29,744 bases of DNA. It comes from Brumimicrobium sp040882265 (lineage in GTDB: Bacteria; Bacteroidota; Bacteroidia; Flavobacteriales_D; Crocinitomicaceae). The notes below the pieces were generated by a model, which did not search any database, was not told the DNA's origin, and was given only the letters and a program-made list of their open reading frames with translations. The stretch is taken from assembly GCA_040882265.1 (NCBI GenBank), contig JBBEBO010000080.1, forward strand, positions 1 through 29,744, given 5' to 3'. Positions 1 through 9,307 of this stretch are shown in pieces. Numbering within the stretch: the first letter of the stretch is position 1; each line of letters opens with the position of its first letter. Both the position numbers and the translations under genes were made by a program.

Positions 1-35
1 TAAGTGTTTGATATGTAACTCATTAAAAGTTGTAA

Positions 36-122
36 AGGTTCCCTTTCAGGGCTTTTTGGTTAAGTATTAGTTCTAATCGATGGACTTCGTCCATCGTTGA
101 TATATGTCACCCTTTCAGGGTT
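36..122. repeat. REP-like element, copy 1 (two palindromic boxes around a hairpin)
   Basis: Two copies of the box CCCTTTCAGGG (41-51 and 110-120; reverse complement CCCTGAAAGGG) flank a perfect hairpin with arms CGATGGAC (78-85) and GTCCATCG (89-96) and a TTC loop. The same layout occurs at 16305-16413, where the hairpin core is GGGC-GAA-GCCC. The matching layout suggests a mobile intergenic palindromic element of the REP/BIME kind, which are often moved in trans by Y1 (TnpA-REP) transposases. That mechanism is inference, since no transposase lies in the window. The rest of 1-310 is AT-rich and I see no gene in it. Confidence 0.65.
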
Positions 123-310
123 TTGTGTATTAAATATAAGTATATTTTTTGTTCTTGAATAGAATAATTACAAAATAATTTTCACTTATTAATTTACAAC
201 TAATACTTATCAAAACAAGTTCAATTTATAAGCTTAGCACCTCAAAATAATTTTAACCTTTCATACTCTGGTAATCGCCCAACAATTAAAAAATTTCGTA
301 CCTTCGAATC

Positions 311-655
311 ATGTATTTACTCTACCTTATGGCAGGATTGTATATTCTCGCTGGAACGCTTCATTTTATTACGCCGAAATCGTATGTTAAAATAGTACCT
401 AAATACTTTCCAAAGCGAATGTTAATGGTTTATCTGTCGGGATTCTTTGAAGTTATTTTTGGTATAGGCTTACTATTTTCTGAAACTCAGTCCTGGGCAG
501 CGATAGGGATTATTTTATTGTTGGTAGCCGTTTTTCCTGCAAATATTTATATGGCTCAACGTATGAGAGAAAAGCAAAATAAGTATGCCTGGATTGCTTA
601 TGCACGACTTCCCTTACAGTTAGTTTTGATTTATTGGGCGTATATTTATGTTTAA
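311..655 (+). CDS. DoxX-like small integral membrane protein
   Basis: The 114-residue protein is almost entirely hydrophobic, with about four membrane segments (roughly residues 3-15, 40-56, 62-80 and 97-113). The pattern HFITPKSYVKIVPKYFP followed by LSGFFEVIFGIGLL is typical of DoxX-like inner-membrane proteins. Their biochemical role is generally not settled, so no substrate is proposed. The gene converges on the ABC ATPase gene with only 2 bp between the stop codons. The promoter is unclear: TACCTTCG at 299-306 resembles the Bacteroidota -7 box (TAnnTTTG) but would leave almost no leader, so either the mRNA is nearly leaderless or translation starts at Met7 (329). The family call is good; the start is uncertain. 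Confidence 0.75.
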   Translation: MYLLYLMAGLYILAGTLHFITPKSYVKIVPKYFPKRMLMVYLSGFFEVIFGIGLLFSETQSWAAIGIILLLVAVFPANIYMAQRMREKQNKYAWIAYARLPLQLVLIYWAYIYV

Positions 656-657
656 AG

Positions 658-1368
658 TTACTTTATCTCGCCAACCTCAAACGGGTTAAAATTTCCCATA
701 GATTCAATTTCTTTGATGGTGTTTTTTTCAACCCTTAGAACACGTCCTGGGAATTTTTCTACAAGGCTCATGTCATGTGTTGCCATTAACAAAGTAGTGC
801 CCTCTTTTGCAATAGCAATCAACAATTTCATAATTGATTCTGATGTTTCAGGGTCGAGGTTTCCAGTAGGCTCATCGGCTAAAATTAATTCCGGTTTATT
901 TAAAAGTCCTCGGGCGATAGCTACTCTTTGTTGCTCACCACCAGAAAGCTCATGTGGCATTCTATAAGCTTTTTCTTCAATACCGACCATTTGTAGTACT
1001 TCAAGTGCACGGTGATCCATCAGTCTTTTTTTCTTCCAACCAGTTGCTTTTAAAACAAAATGCAGGTTTTTCATCACAGAGCGGTCTGTCAGTAGTTGAA
1101 AATCTTGAAAAACGATACCTATTTTTCTTCTAAGTAATGGAATATCTTTTTTTCGAAGCTTGTTCAAATCAAACCCAGCAACTTCGCCAGTACCATCAAC
1201 AAGTTTTAAGTCACCGTAAAGTGTTTTTAAGAAGCTACTTTTCCCTGAACCCGTTTTACCGATTAAGTAAACAAACTCTTTTTGAGCAAGCGTAACGTTA
1301 ACGTGTTGCAACACCGTCACCTTCTTCTGCTCTATCCTGCCTTCTTCTATATGAACAACCTTTTCCAC
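658..1368 (-). CDS. FtsE-like ABC transporter ATP-binding protein
   Basis: This is an ABC-type ATPase. Counting from the upstream ATG at 1422, it has Walker A GKTGSGKSS (about 55-63), Q-loop IVFQDFQLL, signature LSGGEQQR (159-166), Walker B LILADEPT (179-186) and switch ATHD (His216). It is closest in style to FtsE/LolD-type ATPases, which work with a separate membrane partner (FtsX in the septum complex). No FtsX or other permease gene is next to it. I chose a GTG start at 1368 (236 residues, the usual FtsE length) because the 18 residues upstream are a non-conserved hydrophobic run outside the domain; the ATG at 1422 is the alternative. It is divergent from the TPR/outer-membrane gene pair, suggesting an envelope role. 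The exact transporter is not known. Confidence 0.85.
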   Translation of the reverse strand: MEKVVHIEEGRIEQKKVTVLQHVNVTLAQKEFVYLIGKTGSGKSSFLKTLYGDLKLVDGTGEVAGFDLNKLRKKDIPLLRRKIGIVFQDFQLLTDRSVMKNLHFVLKATGWKKKRLMDHRALEVLQMVGIEEKAYRMPHELSGGEQQRVAIARGLLNKPELILADEPTGNLDPETSESIMKLLIAIAKEGTTLLMATHDMSLVEKFPGRVLRVEKNTIKEIESMGNFNPFEVGEIK

Positions 1369-1532
1369 TTGTTTGGTTTTTACAAAGATGAATAAAAAAA
1401 TACGAATAAAAACAAATACCAAAATAACAATCTTAACAGATTTTCGTTTAAAACTTTTAGAGACAGTTTCATTTACAGTTGTTTTCCTCTATACTTTTAA
1501 CATGTTAAGAAGTAACAAATAATACGTGAGTC

Positions 1533-4500
1533 ATGATGATTAAGCCTCAAGTGCTTGTATTCTTTTTTGTTTTGGGAGTAACTCCGCTTGTTTTGGGGCA
1601 AACTTCTAAAAAGTATAGTGGTGAATATGCTCATTTTTACCGTGGAGAAGAATTATTTGAAAAAGAGCAGTACAGCGCAGCACGTAAAACATTTAATGAA
1701 TTCATTGAAGAGTTTAACGATGTTAATGATCCTCAATATATCAAAGCGCGTTACTATGAAGGCTTATCAGCATTAAACTTATATAACAACGACGCTATAC
1801 AACTGTTGTTAGAATTTAATAATGATTATCCTGAAAACATTTATAAAAATTCGATCTATTTTAAAATTGGTCAATATTTTTATCAAAAAAAGAAATACAC
1901 CGAATCTTTAGAATGGTTAGAAAAAACAGATCATAAAGAGATAGACACTTCTTTAGTTTCAGAATATTATTTCAAACTCGGATACTCAAACTTTCAGTTG
2001 GGAGAGTATTCAGAAGCTCGAAATTCATTTCACGAAATAAAAGATGGAGACTCAAAATATGCTTCACCCGCATTGTATTATTATTCTCATATAGCTTATA
2101 AAAACGAAACTTATCAAACTGCTCTAGATGGTTTTTTAAAGTTATTAGACGATCCTACATTTAAAGATGAAGTCCCTTATTACATAACGCAAATCTATTA
2201 TTTGCTTGGTGATTATGATAAAGTGACCGAATTTGCTCCAATGGCAAATGAAGAAAGCACGAATGAGAATTCTGCTGAAATGAATTTACTCATCGGTGAT
2301 GCTTACTATAAAGTTGGGAAGTTTGATGAAGCAGTTCCCTACCTTGCTGATTACGACAAGCGAAAAAACACAACTCGAGAACAAGATTACGCACTCGGAT
2401 ACGCTTATTATAAAAGCACTAAGTACGACGAAGCAATACGTCAATTTGATCGTGTATCAAGGGAGGAAGATGAACTCGGTCAAGTAGCACTCTATCACGC
2501 TGCTGAATGTTATTTGAAAAAAGATGAATTGAATTATGCGAGAACTGCTTTTAAATCAGCAGCAGACATTGATTTTGATGCTGATATTCAAGAAGATGCG
2601 CTTTATAATTACGCAGTGTTATCTTATGAATTAGATTACAACCCATACAACGAAGCAATTTTAGCATTTGAACTTTTTTTAGAAAAGTTTCCAAACTCAA
2701 AACGCACAGAGGATGTTTATAGTTATTTGGTAAATGTTTATTCAAGTACCAAAAAATATAAAGAGGCCCTCGCTTCTATTGAAAGAATAGATAACATCAA
2801 CATAAAGTTAAAAACTGCATACCAAATCATTTCCTTTAATATGGGAATTGAAGCTTATGAACGTAGTGAATTTAATGAAGCTATAAAAGCACTTGATGGT
2901 GTTTCTAAATACGATATTGATCCAAAATTAACAGGAAAAGCTATTTTTTGGCAAGCTGATGCTTACTACATGATGAAAAACTATAGTGAATCCATCAAGA
3001 AATATAGAACTTTTTTAGGGATTCCTGGTGTAAATGATCCTTCTCTTAAAGAGTCTGCTTATTACAACATTGCTTATGCTTATTTCCAACAAGAAGATTG
3101 GACACAAGCAATTACAGCTTTTAGAACGTTTACCCAACTTGCAAATATTAAAGACGAATATAAATTGGCCGATGCTCACGCTAGAATTGGTGATGCTTAT
3201 TTTACAAAAGCAGAACCCGAATTTCAAAAATCGGCAAGTAGTTATGAAAAATCATTAGCGCTAGATAAAGGAAATAAAGACCGCGTTTTATTTTCACTGG
3301 CTAAGACGTATCAATTTATTCCCAATAAAAGAGAAGATAGAATCACCACTTTACTTGATGTAATCAACAACCATACGAATTCACCATACATGATTCCTTC
3401 AATCTTTGAAGTTGGTATGAGTTACAAACATCAAGGTGATTTAACTGAAGCGTTAGAGTATTTAAATCAAATCATTACCGATTATCCGAACAATATTATC
3501 GTAAAAGATGCACTGATTGAAATTGCAGACATCAAGTACAAACAAAAAAAATATGAAGAATCTGAAAGCTATTTCCGACGTGTACTCGATGAATATTCTT
3601 TAGAATCCTCTAACTGTAAGCGTGCTACTCAAGGACTCGTAGATATTTACCGCAAAACACGTCAACAGGAGAAAATAAATACACTTAGTAAGCAATATGC
3701 TTGTGCTGAAATTACTGAAGACGATGAGGAAAGCTTTTATTATGAAACAGCGAATGAACTTTATCTAAATGAAGAATATGACGAAGCAATTCCTGAACTA
3801 AAAAAATATTTAGACCGTTATCCTGATGGTCGATTCTCTGTTCAATTAACAAGTTATTTAGCTGATATTTATTATCAGAGAGATGAAAAAGACAAAGCGC
3901 TTGAAAACTATAAAACAATAATAAATAAACAGAACTCTTCATTTACAGAAGAAGCTCTTGTTCGTACTTCAAAAACTTTATACAATCAAAAAGAATATGA
4001 AAAAGCGCTCCCATACTATGAAAAACTAGAAGATTTAGCTTCAAGTCCGCAAGTAGTTTATAATACTAGAGTTGGATTAATGCGTTGTAATTTTCTACTC
4101 GATAATTTTGAAAATGCAGCTCAAGCAGCGGGAAGAGTGGTAGATGATGAGTTGTTAAGTAATGAAACAGTTGAATTAGAGGCGAATTATATTGCAGGGA
4201 TATCAAATTTCGAAATCGAAAAATATGAGGATGCTATTCCGTTCTTAGAGTGGACAGAAGAAAATACAGGATCGGAAAGAGGTACTGAGGCGCTCCACAC
4301 TTTAGCTTACTGCCATTATCATCTAAAGAACTTAGAAAAAGCTGAAGATTTACACAACAAGCTTCTTAAAAGAAAACCAGCTTATGATTTTTGGATCGCA
4401 AAATCACTCATTCTCCAAACTCACGTATTTATTGCAAAAGACGATCTCTTTCAAGCAGAAAAAACAATAAACTTAGTCGTAAATAACTATCCAAGTAATG

Positions 4501-4625
4501 ATGATGGTGTTTTAAGTGAAGCTGAAAAAGTAAAGGCTGAATTAATGCAATTAAAAAATTCACCAAAAGATACAGAAGACGATACCGATAGAAGTATAGA
4601 TTTAAATGAAGGAAACGATGATTAG
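1533..4625 (+). CDS. Large secreted TPR-repeat protein
   Basis: The 1030-residue protein has an N-terminal signal peptide (hydrophobic residues about 5-20, cleavage near VLG/Q, no lipobox Cys). After it comes a long array of tetratricopeptide repeats recognisable by recurring Y..G..Y....Y..A...F patterns from about residue 35 to 985. The C-terminus is acidic (DTEDDTDRS). It is expected in the periplasm as a scaffold for protein contacts. It overlaps by a few bases the next gene, an outer-membrane barrel, so the two are almost surely co-transcribed and translationally coupled, and a physical partnership is a reasonable inference. Similar large TPR proteins occur in type IX secretion and gliding (SprE/PorW), but SprE is a lipoprotein and this protein lacks the lipid-attachment Cys, so I do not assign that name. 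Confidence 0.88.
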   Translation: MMIKPQVLVFFFVLGVTPLVLGQTSKKYSGEYAHFYRGEELFEKEQYSAARKTFNEFIEEFNDVNDPQYIKARYYEGLSALNLYNNDAIQLLLEFNNDYPENIYKNSIYFKIGQYFYQKKKYTESLEWLEKTDHKEIDTSLVSEYYFKLGYSNFQLGEYSEARNSFHEIKDGDSKYASPALYYYSHIAYKNETYQTALDGFLKLLDDPTFKDEVPYYITQIYYLLGDYDKVTEFAPMANEESTNENSAEMNLLIGDAYYKVGKFDEAVPYLADYDKRKNTTREQDYALGYAYYKSTKYDEAIRQFDRVSREEDELGQVALYHAAECYLKKDELNYARTAFKSAADIDFDADIQEDALYNYAVLSYELDYNPYNEAILAFELFLEKFPNSKRTEDVYSYLVNVYSSTKKYKEALASIERIDNINIKLKTAYQIISFNMGIEAYERSEFNEAIKALDGVSKYDIDPKLTGKAIFWQADAYYMMKNYSESIKKYRTFLGIPGVNDPSLKESAYYNIAYAYFQQEDWTQAITAFRTFTQLANIKDEYKLADAHARIGDAYFTKAEPEFQKSASSYEKSLALDKGNKDRVLFSLAKTYQFIPNKREDRITTLLDVINNHTNSPYMIPSIFEVGMSYKHQGDLTEALEYLNQIITDYPNNIIVKDALIEIADIKYKQKKYEESESYFRRVLDEYSLESSNCKRATQGLVDIYRKTRQQEKINTLSKQYACAEITEDDEESFYYETANELYLNEEYDEAIPELKKYLDRYPDGRFSVQLTSYLADIYYQRDEKDKALENYKTIINKQNSSFTEEALVRTSKTLYNQKEYEKALPYYEKLEDLASSPQVVYNTRVGLMRCNFLLDNFENAAQAAGRVVDDELLSNETVELEANYIAGISNFEIEKYEDAIPFLEWTEENTGSERGTEALHTLAYCHYHLKNLEKAEDLHNKLLKRKPAYDFWIAKSLILQTHVFIAKDDLFQAEKTINLVVNNYPSNDDGVLSEAEKVKAELMQLKNSPKDTEDDTDRSIDLNEGNDD

Positions 4626-6339
4626 AATAGGTCTTATATTGTGTACGTTATTTTTTGCTTCTAGTTTAATAGGACAAGATACGGGTGATGTAGAGGTGGT
4701 AACTGGCTCTGATCGTTCAATTGCTCCTGCTAAAAGGATTTCAACACGTCCCAAAATGATTGATACAACCATTTCTTCATCAATTGTTGATTATCCGCTA
4801 CTTGCTTTACAAAAAGAAACATCTTTTGATCTTGATGATATTGAGGCCGCCAACATTAGACACAAACCGCAGCTACCTCAACTTTATAGAGGTTATGCTA
4901 AAATTGGAGGCGGGAGTCGTTTAATGGGGCTTGGTGAAGTTTACTATGGCTCACTGCGTTCAAGAAAATATAATTGGGGAATTCACGGTAAACATTTATC
5001 TGAATGGGGTCAAATCACTGATTATGCTCCTTCTCAATACGACAGGTCAAGTATCAAAGCATTTGGAAAAGTTGAAGAAAGAAGATACGCTTACGGTGGT
5101 GAGATAGGTTACAAAAACCAAGGACTTCACTACTATGGTTTTGAAAATCCAGATGCTTCGAGAGACAGTATTTCTCAACGTTATCAGACATTTGATGTTT
5201 CAGGGTTTTATGATTCACATAAAAAAGATAGCTCGATGCTAAACTATAGGATTGGTTTAGAGTATTCAAACTTTTTAGACCAAAAACCCGATGAGGATTC
5301 ATTAGATAAATGGAGAGGTAGAGAAAATTATGTTGGAGTAAAAACGAAATGGCAATATAACTTAAGTAATAATGTACTCCTCTCCAATCTTCGCGCTGAT
5401 GTTAATCTTTTATACAATGACTATCGATATGGAATTCCTGATAGCTCAGTAACGGCTTTAGATTCAGGAATTGTTTCGAGTAACACAATATTTCAACTTC
5501 GACCAGTGACACATTTTTACAGCAAAAATGAAAAATTCCAGTTTAAGTTAGGAGGAGAACTATCTATAGACATTAACGATGAAACTCAAGCTAGTCTTTA
5601 TCCAATAGCCGAGGTGCGCTATTCATTGTTTAATGATTTATTTATTCCTTATGCAGGAGTTGAAGGAGGCTTGCAACAACAACGTTTTCAGGATTTAGCT
5701 GGTCAAAATGAATTTATTCGCTCAAACATTCAGTTGAGAAATAAACAGCGCTACGAATTTCATTTTGGTATAAAGGGAACGCTGTCACGAAAAATGAGTT
5801 TTAATGTTGGTGCTTCGTTCTCTAATAACCGAAACCATGTATTATTTGTAAATGATACCGTTTATTCTTCAGGAAATCAATTTGATGTTATTTACGATAC
5901 GATTAATATCTCAACAATTTCAGGTAGTTTAACTTATCAGCACAATGAGAAATTGAAAATCGATGGTATTGCTAGATTTAATAGCTATCAGGCTAGAAAC
6001 AATCCCTATGCATGGAATTTACCGCAATTGGAAATCATCACGCGTGGTGCTTATAATATAGCTGATAAATTTATCGCAAACATTGATTTCACTCTGGAAA
6101 CAGGGCGAAGAGCAAGAGTCTACGACAGTACAATCGAAGGCGTTCAAGAACAAGACGGAGCTTATTTTGTGCCATTAGGTGTTATTGCAGATGTTAATAT
6201 TGGAGCAGAGTTTAGATATACTAAGAGGATTTCAATATTTGCTAACTTCAATAATGTTGCTGCCCAAAGATATAATCGATGGTTTAATTACCCTGTGCAA
6301 GCTTTCCAATTCATGGCTGGCGCAACCTTCAGATTTTAA
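4618..6339 (+). CDS. Outer-membrane beta-barrel protein, TonB-receptor-like barrel
   Basis: The protein has about 573 residues with a signal peptide (MIRIGLILCTLFFASSLIGQ), then a short polar N-terminal stretch and a long run of alternating amphipathic strands. It ends in an aromatic-rich strand with terminal Phe (AFQFMAGATFRF), the usual outer-membrane insertion signal. It resembles the barrel part of TonB-dependent receptors but no plug domain is evident. I prefer the ATG at 4618 because it begins directly with the signal peptide; an in-frame ATG at 4606 adds four residues. The start lies inside the end of the TPR gene, which implies translational coupling. Substrate unknown. Confidence 0.82.
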   Translation: MIRIGLILCTLFFASSLIGQDTGDVEVVTGSDRSIAPAKRISTRPKMIDTTISSSIVDYPLLALQKETSFDLDDIEAANIRHKPQLPQLYRGYAKIGGGSRLMGLGEVYYGSLRSRKYNWGIHGKHLSEWGQITDYAPSQYDRSSIKAFGKVEERRYAYGGEIGYKNQGLHYYGFENPDASRDSISQRYQTFDVSGFYDSHKKDSSMLNYRIGLEYSNFLDQKPDEDSLDKWRGRENYVGVKTKWQYNLSNNVLLSNLRADVNLLYNDYRYGIPDSSVTALDSGIVSSNTIFQLRPVTHFYSKNEKFQFKLGGELSIDINDETQASLYPIAEVRYSLFNDLFIPYAGVEGGLQQQRFQDLAGQNEFIRSNIQLRNKQRYEFHFGIKGTLSRKMSFNVGASFSNNRNHVLFVNDTVYSSGNQFDVIYDTINISTISGSLTYQHNEKLKIDGIARFNSYQARNNPYAWNLPQLEIITRGAYNIADKFIANIDFTLETGRRARVYDSTIEGVQEQDGAYFVPLGVIADVNIGAEFRYTKRISIFANFNNVAAQRYNRWFNYPVQAFQFMAGATFRF

Positions 6340-6407
6340 CAGTTATTAAGTAAGTTTTTCTAATTGCAATCTTCTTACCTGAAATTAAGTATTAATTTTG
6401 ATGGCTG

Positions 6408-8411
6408 ATGAAAAGAGTAATAATTATTTCTGTATTTAAATTTGTGAGACTGCAACAACCATTATCTCTTTTTTTGATACTGTTTTTTATACCATTTTCA
6501 CTATTATCTCAAGACCATCAGGTCTTTAAAGGGAAATACATCCTCAGTGATGAATTGGAGGGAAAAGCTCAATATTCATATTATCTAGAGAATGATGAAC
6601 GCATCAAAGACGGGGAATTTAGTTTTATACGAGATGTCGAAGACACCACAACCGAAGAAGGAAGAGAAAGTTTTGAATTAGAAGGTAATTACTCTAACGG
6701 GCTTAAAAATGGTAAATGGAAATTCAGCAACAAGAAGCTCTCCCCAGAAGGTGAAACATCTATTGGGGACTATTCGATCAGCAGAAAATCAAGTGGTGAA
6801 GAATTTTCAGTCTTGAGCAAGTTTAGCAAAGGTAAGGCTGAAGGGAAATGGGTTGTAACTAAAACTAAAATAAAGAACGGAGTAAAAAAAGACACGTTCT
6901 TTTTTGCTTCTAGCTCATTTTCTAACAATCAGCTCACAGGTGATTTAGTGTCTAAAAACAGAGAAAACCAACTCGTTGGAACATTGAATAAAAAAGGCTT
7001 TTTAGACGGTGAATGGATTATATTTCACAATGATTCTGTCACTCCAACAGTTGAATATAGACAATTTGAAAATGGGGTGTTAGTCAAACATGAAATCGAA
7101 AAAAATGGCGTCCGTCATGATGTTCATTACACAGGTTTAGATCAGTCAAAAGACGAAGGTGAAGATTGGATTGAGATGGAGCTCAATAAAAATTATTTTG
7201 ATGTGCTCTATTTTACAAATACAGGTGCAAAGAATGAGGGTGTAATTAGTCTATCCCTTAAAACCACAAATGCTATTATTGAAAAATCTCATAAATTAAT
7301 GGGAAACACTTTTCATTCTTTTTTTGAATATAACGGTATTCCTATTTGGGGCTCAGATATTGATTTTGAAGTTCCGAAAGTTAAATTGAGAAAATATGAT
7401 TATACTCAAGATGAAAGAACTGCACTAAAAAAATCTTCGGAAATAATAACCCAAACGGAGGAAACAGTCAATGCCTTTTTAGACGACCCTCAAGTGGAAA
7501 TAAGTAGAAATTCAAATGAAGAAGTTGCTATTTATTTCGAAGCATACGAGACGTTAAAGACGGAATTCTTAAAACTTAAAAACGTTTTTGAGATTCTAAA
7601 CCGTCCTGCATTAGAATATATAGACCGCACAAAGCTACTTCCTCATATTTTTATTGAAACAAATTATCCCGACTCTATTTCGTATAGCTATAATGACAAA
7701 GACCTTAAGAAAAAGATTGACTACCCTACTGGTTTAAATAACGAAGATGCAACATTAAACAGATTATTTAGTCAGCTTGAAGAAGTAAACAAACTTTCCA
7801 TTTCATTCAAGGAAAAAGTTACCCCAATTTTAGAAAAAGACAAAAAGAGAGCTCAGTTGTCTGAAAAAGAAAATGAACTTGTAGCAAAGAGGGACACAAT
7901 TAGAAAACGCTTTAATAAAGATGGGTTAAATGAATATCAACGCAGATTTTCAGATAAAACCATTTCTTACGTAAATAAAAAATTTAAAGAGTATGCTAAA
8001 CAATCTTTAAGTGATAGAATCGAAACGCTGGATGAAACATTGGAATGTTTTGACCAATTTATTGAATTTTACGATCAACTTGAAGAATTGCCTAATCAAA
8101 TTGAAAGGGTTGAAGAAATATATACACGCACAGTATGGAATCCTTTTACTATGACTGATATGAAAGAGATTGTTAAGGAGAGAGTTTTTAATGCCTATCA
8201 AGATTACATACTCACATATTTAATTGACGAATTAGAAAAAAACATAAGTTGTTCAAAAATTGAAAATAAAATGAATGCTGTGCAGAAGGTTTTTAAAAGA
8301 ATGGAGGAGTTACGCGAACAAGACACAAGTGATTTGGAGCAAGAAATAAAGCGCGAATCTGATCCAGTAAAATTAATTGAAGCATTTAAATTAAATTTAA
8401 GTACAAAGTGA
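6408..8411 (+). CDS. Secreted YwqK/MORN-repeat protein with coiled-coil C-terminal half
   Basis: The 667-residue protein has a long N-terminal signal/anchor (hydrophobic about 20-35, ending FSLLSQ). Residues about 75-235 contain repeats of the YwqK/MORN type, such as NGLKNGKWKF, KGKAEGKWVV and KGFLDGEWII. From about residue 370 to the end the sequence is charged, Lys/Glu-rich and helical, probably coiled coil. MORN-type repeats in Bacteroidota are common in surface or secreted proteins and by themselves do not define a function. It overlaps the following DUF2490 gene by four bases (GTGA), so the two are probably made together. No enzyme motif was seen. Confidence 0.7.
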   Translation: MKRVIIISVFKFVRLQQPLSLFLILFFIPFSLLSQDHQVFKGKYILSDELEGKAQYSYYLENDERIKDGEFSFIRDVEDTTTEEGRESFELEGNYSNGLKNGKWKFSNKKLSPEGETSIGDYSISRKSSGEEFSVLSKFSKGKAEGKWVVTKTKIKNGVKKDTFFFASSSFSNNQLTGDLVSKNRENQLVGTLNKKGFLDGEWIIFHNDSVTPTVEYRQFENGVLVKHEIEKNGVRHDVHYTGLDQSKDEGEDWIEMELNKNYFDVLYFTNTGAKNEGVISLSLKTTNAIIEKSHKLMGNTFHSFFEYNGIPIWGSDIDFEVPKVKLRKYDYTQDERTALKKSSEIITQTEETVNAFLDDPQVEISRNSNEEVAIYFEAYETLKTEFLKLKNVFEILNRPALEYIDRTKLLPHIFIETNYPDSISYSYNDKDLKKKIDYPTGLNNEDATLNRLFSQLEEVNKLSISFKEKVTPILEKDKKRAQLSEKENELVAKRDTIRKRFNKDGLNEYQRRFSDKTISYVNKKFKEYAKQSLSDRIETLDETLECFDQFIEFYDQLEELPNQIERVEEIYTRTVWNPFTMTDMKEIVKERVFNAYQDYILTYLIDELEKNISCSKIENKMNAVQKVFKRMEELREQDTSDLEQEIKRESDPVKLIEAFKLNLSTK

Positions 8412-9229
8412 TTAATAGAATTTCCAAAAAATATGGAATAATAGCTTTTGCTTTGATATGTATCACGCAGATGAGTATAGCTCAGGAATATCCAACTGAG
8501 TCTACTTTTGACGAAGCTGAAAATGAGCTCTGGTTCGGAACTTATGGAAACTTCAGGCTCACAGAAAAGTTCTATTGGGCGGGCGAATTTCATACGCGAA
8601 TGAAAGGTTCGAAAGAAACACCTTTAGTCGATCACGTGAGTAAGCTATATAACCGACATGGTATAAAGTATGTGCACTCCAAAAAATTTAGTGCTACAGT
8701 TGGTGGTGTACTTCGTTTAAATTTTTCTAAATACGGTAATGAAGGAGAGAACAAAGCTTTAGTCTTAGAACCTAGAATATGGCATGAATACGTTTTTGCA
8801 ATGCCTTTTGAACGCTTTATGATCTATCACCGTATTCGTATTGAACATCGTTGGAGTAAACCGAATTTTGACAATGCTGAATTTATTTATAGAAATAGAT
8901 ACCGCTACATGATTCAGGCAAAAATTCCAATCAATAACAGAAAGCTGATTCCTGGAACTTATTATTTTGCTCCTTTCATTGAGCTAATCATGCAAAGCGG
9001 CAAACCAATTGTAGGGAATCCTATGGAAGACTTGAGGCTTTACCCTCATTTTGGATATATTTTTAACCCAAGAATATCTGCATCTGCCGGACTTTTATTT
9101 ACAACAGGACAGAGCTCAGCTCAAGGTTACAGCTATCGAAGAAGGTGGATTCCACGTGTAAATCTTTATATCTCTCTTGATTGGAGAAAAGAAGAACTCA
9201 AAATTCCAGAAATTAATTTGAGAGATTAA
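8408..9229 (+). CDS. DUF2490 family outer-membrane protein
   Basis: The 273-residue protein has a signal peptide ending SIAQ/E, then the DUF2490 pattern: an ENELWFGTYGNFRL start, alternating strands, RIWHEYVF, HRIRIEHRW and YRNRYRYMIQAKIP. The family is predicted to form a small outer-membrane beta barrel; its function is not established. The start is a GTG whose last two bases overlap the TGA of the preceding gene (GTGA), indicating coupled translation. No in-frame ATG lies upstream of the signal peptide. Confidence 0.82.
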   Translation: MINRISKKYGIIAFALICITQMSIAQEYPTESTFDEAENELWFGTYGNFRLTEKFYWAGEFHTRMKGSKETPLVDHVSKLYNRHGIKYVHSKKFSATVGGVLRLNFSKYGNEGENKALVLEPRIWHEYVFAMPFERFMIYHRIRIEHRWSKPNFDNAEFIYRNRYRYMIQAKIPINNRKLIPGTYYFAPFIELIMQSGKPIVGNPMEDLRLYPHFGYIFNPRISASAGLLFTTGQSSAQGYSYRRRWIPRVNLYISLDWRKEELKIPEINLRD

Positions 9230-9255
9230 TAAAGCGGGATAAACTAGTTCTTATA

Positions 9256-9286
9256 TTGACTGCTTGTAATTTAAAATATATCTTTG
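9256..9286 (+). promoter_or_regulatory. Bacteroidota-type promoter for the MORN gene
   Basis: A perfect -7 box TATCTTTG (9279-9286; consensus TAnnTTTG) is preceded by TTG at 9256-9258 with a 20 bp spacer. Transcription would begin near 9293, so translation must start at the ATG at 9308 rather than at the upstream in-frame codon at 9284. Confidence 0.7.
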
Positions 9287-9307
9287 CTCAAGATAAAACG
9301 AATAACA

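Noticed and set aside
36..122. Possible CRISPR repeat from the two CCCTTTCAGGG boxes
   Set aside because: There are only two boxes, with a hairpin rather than a spacer between them and no cas genes; a REP-like element fits better.
713..967. Forward ORF opposite the ABC ATPase gene
   Set aside because: It is the antisense shadow of a strongly conserved ATPase; its translation has no domain pattern.
1533..4625. Naming the large TPR protein SprE/PorW (type IX secretion and gliding)
   Set aside because: SprE/PorW is a lipoprotein, whereas this protein has no lipobox Cys; TPR content alone is not specific.
8204..8593. Reverse ORF of 129 residues across the junction of the YwqK-type and DUF2490 genes
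   Set aside because: It lies opposite two well-supported coupled genes and is Ser/Phe-rich in the way antisense frames of AT-rich genes are.
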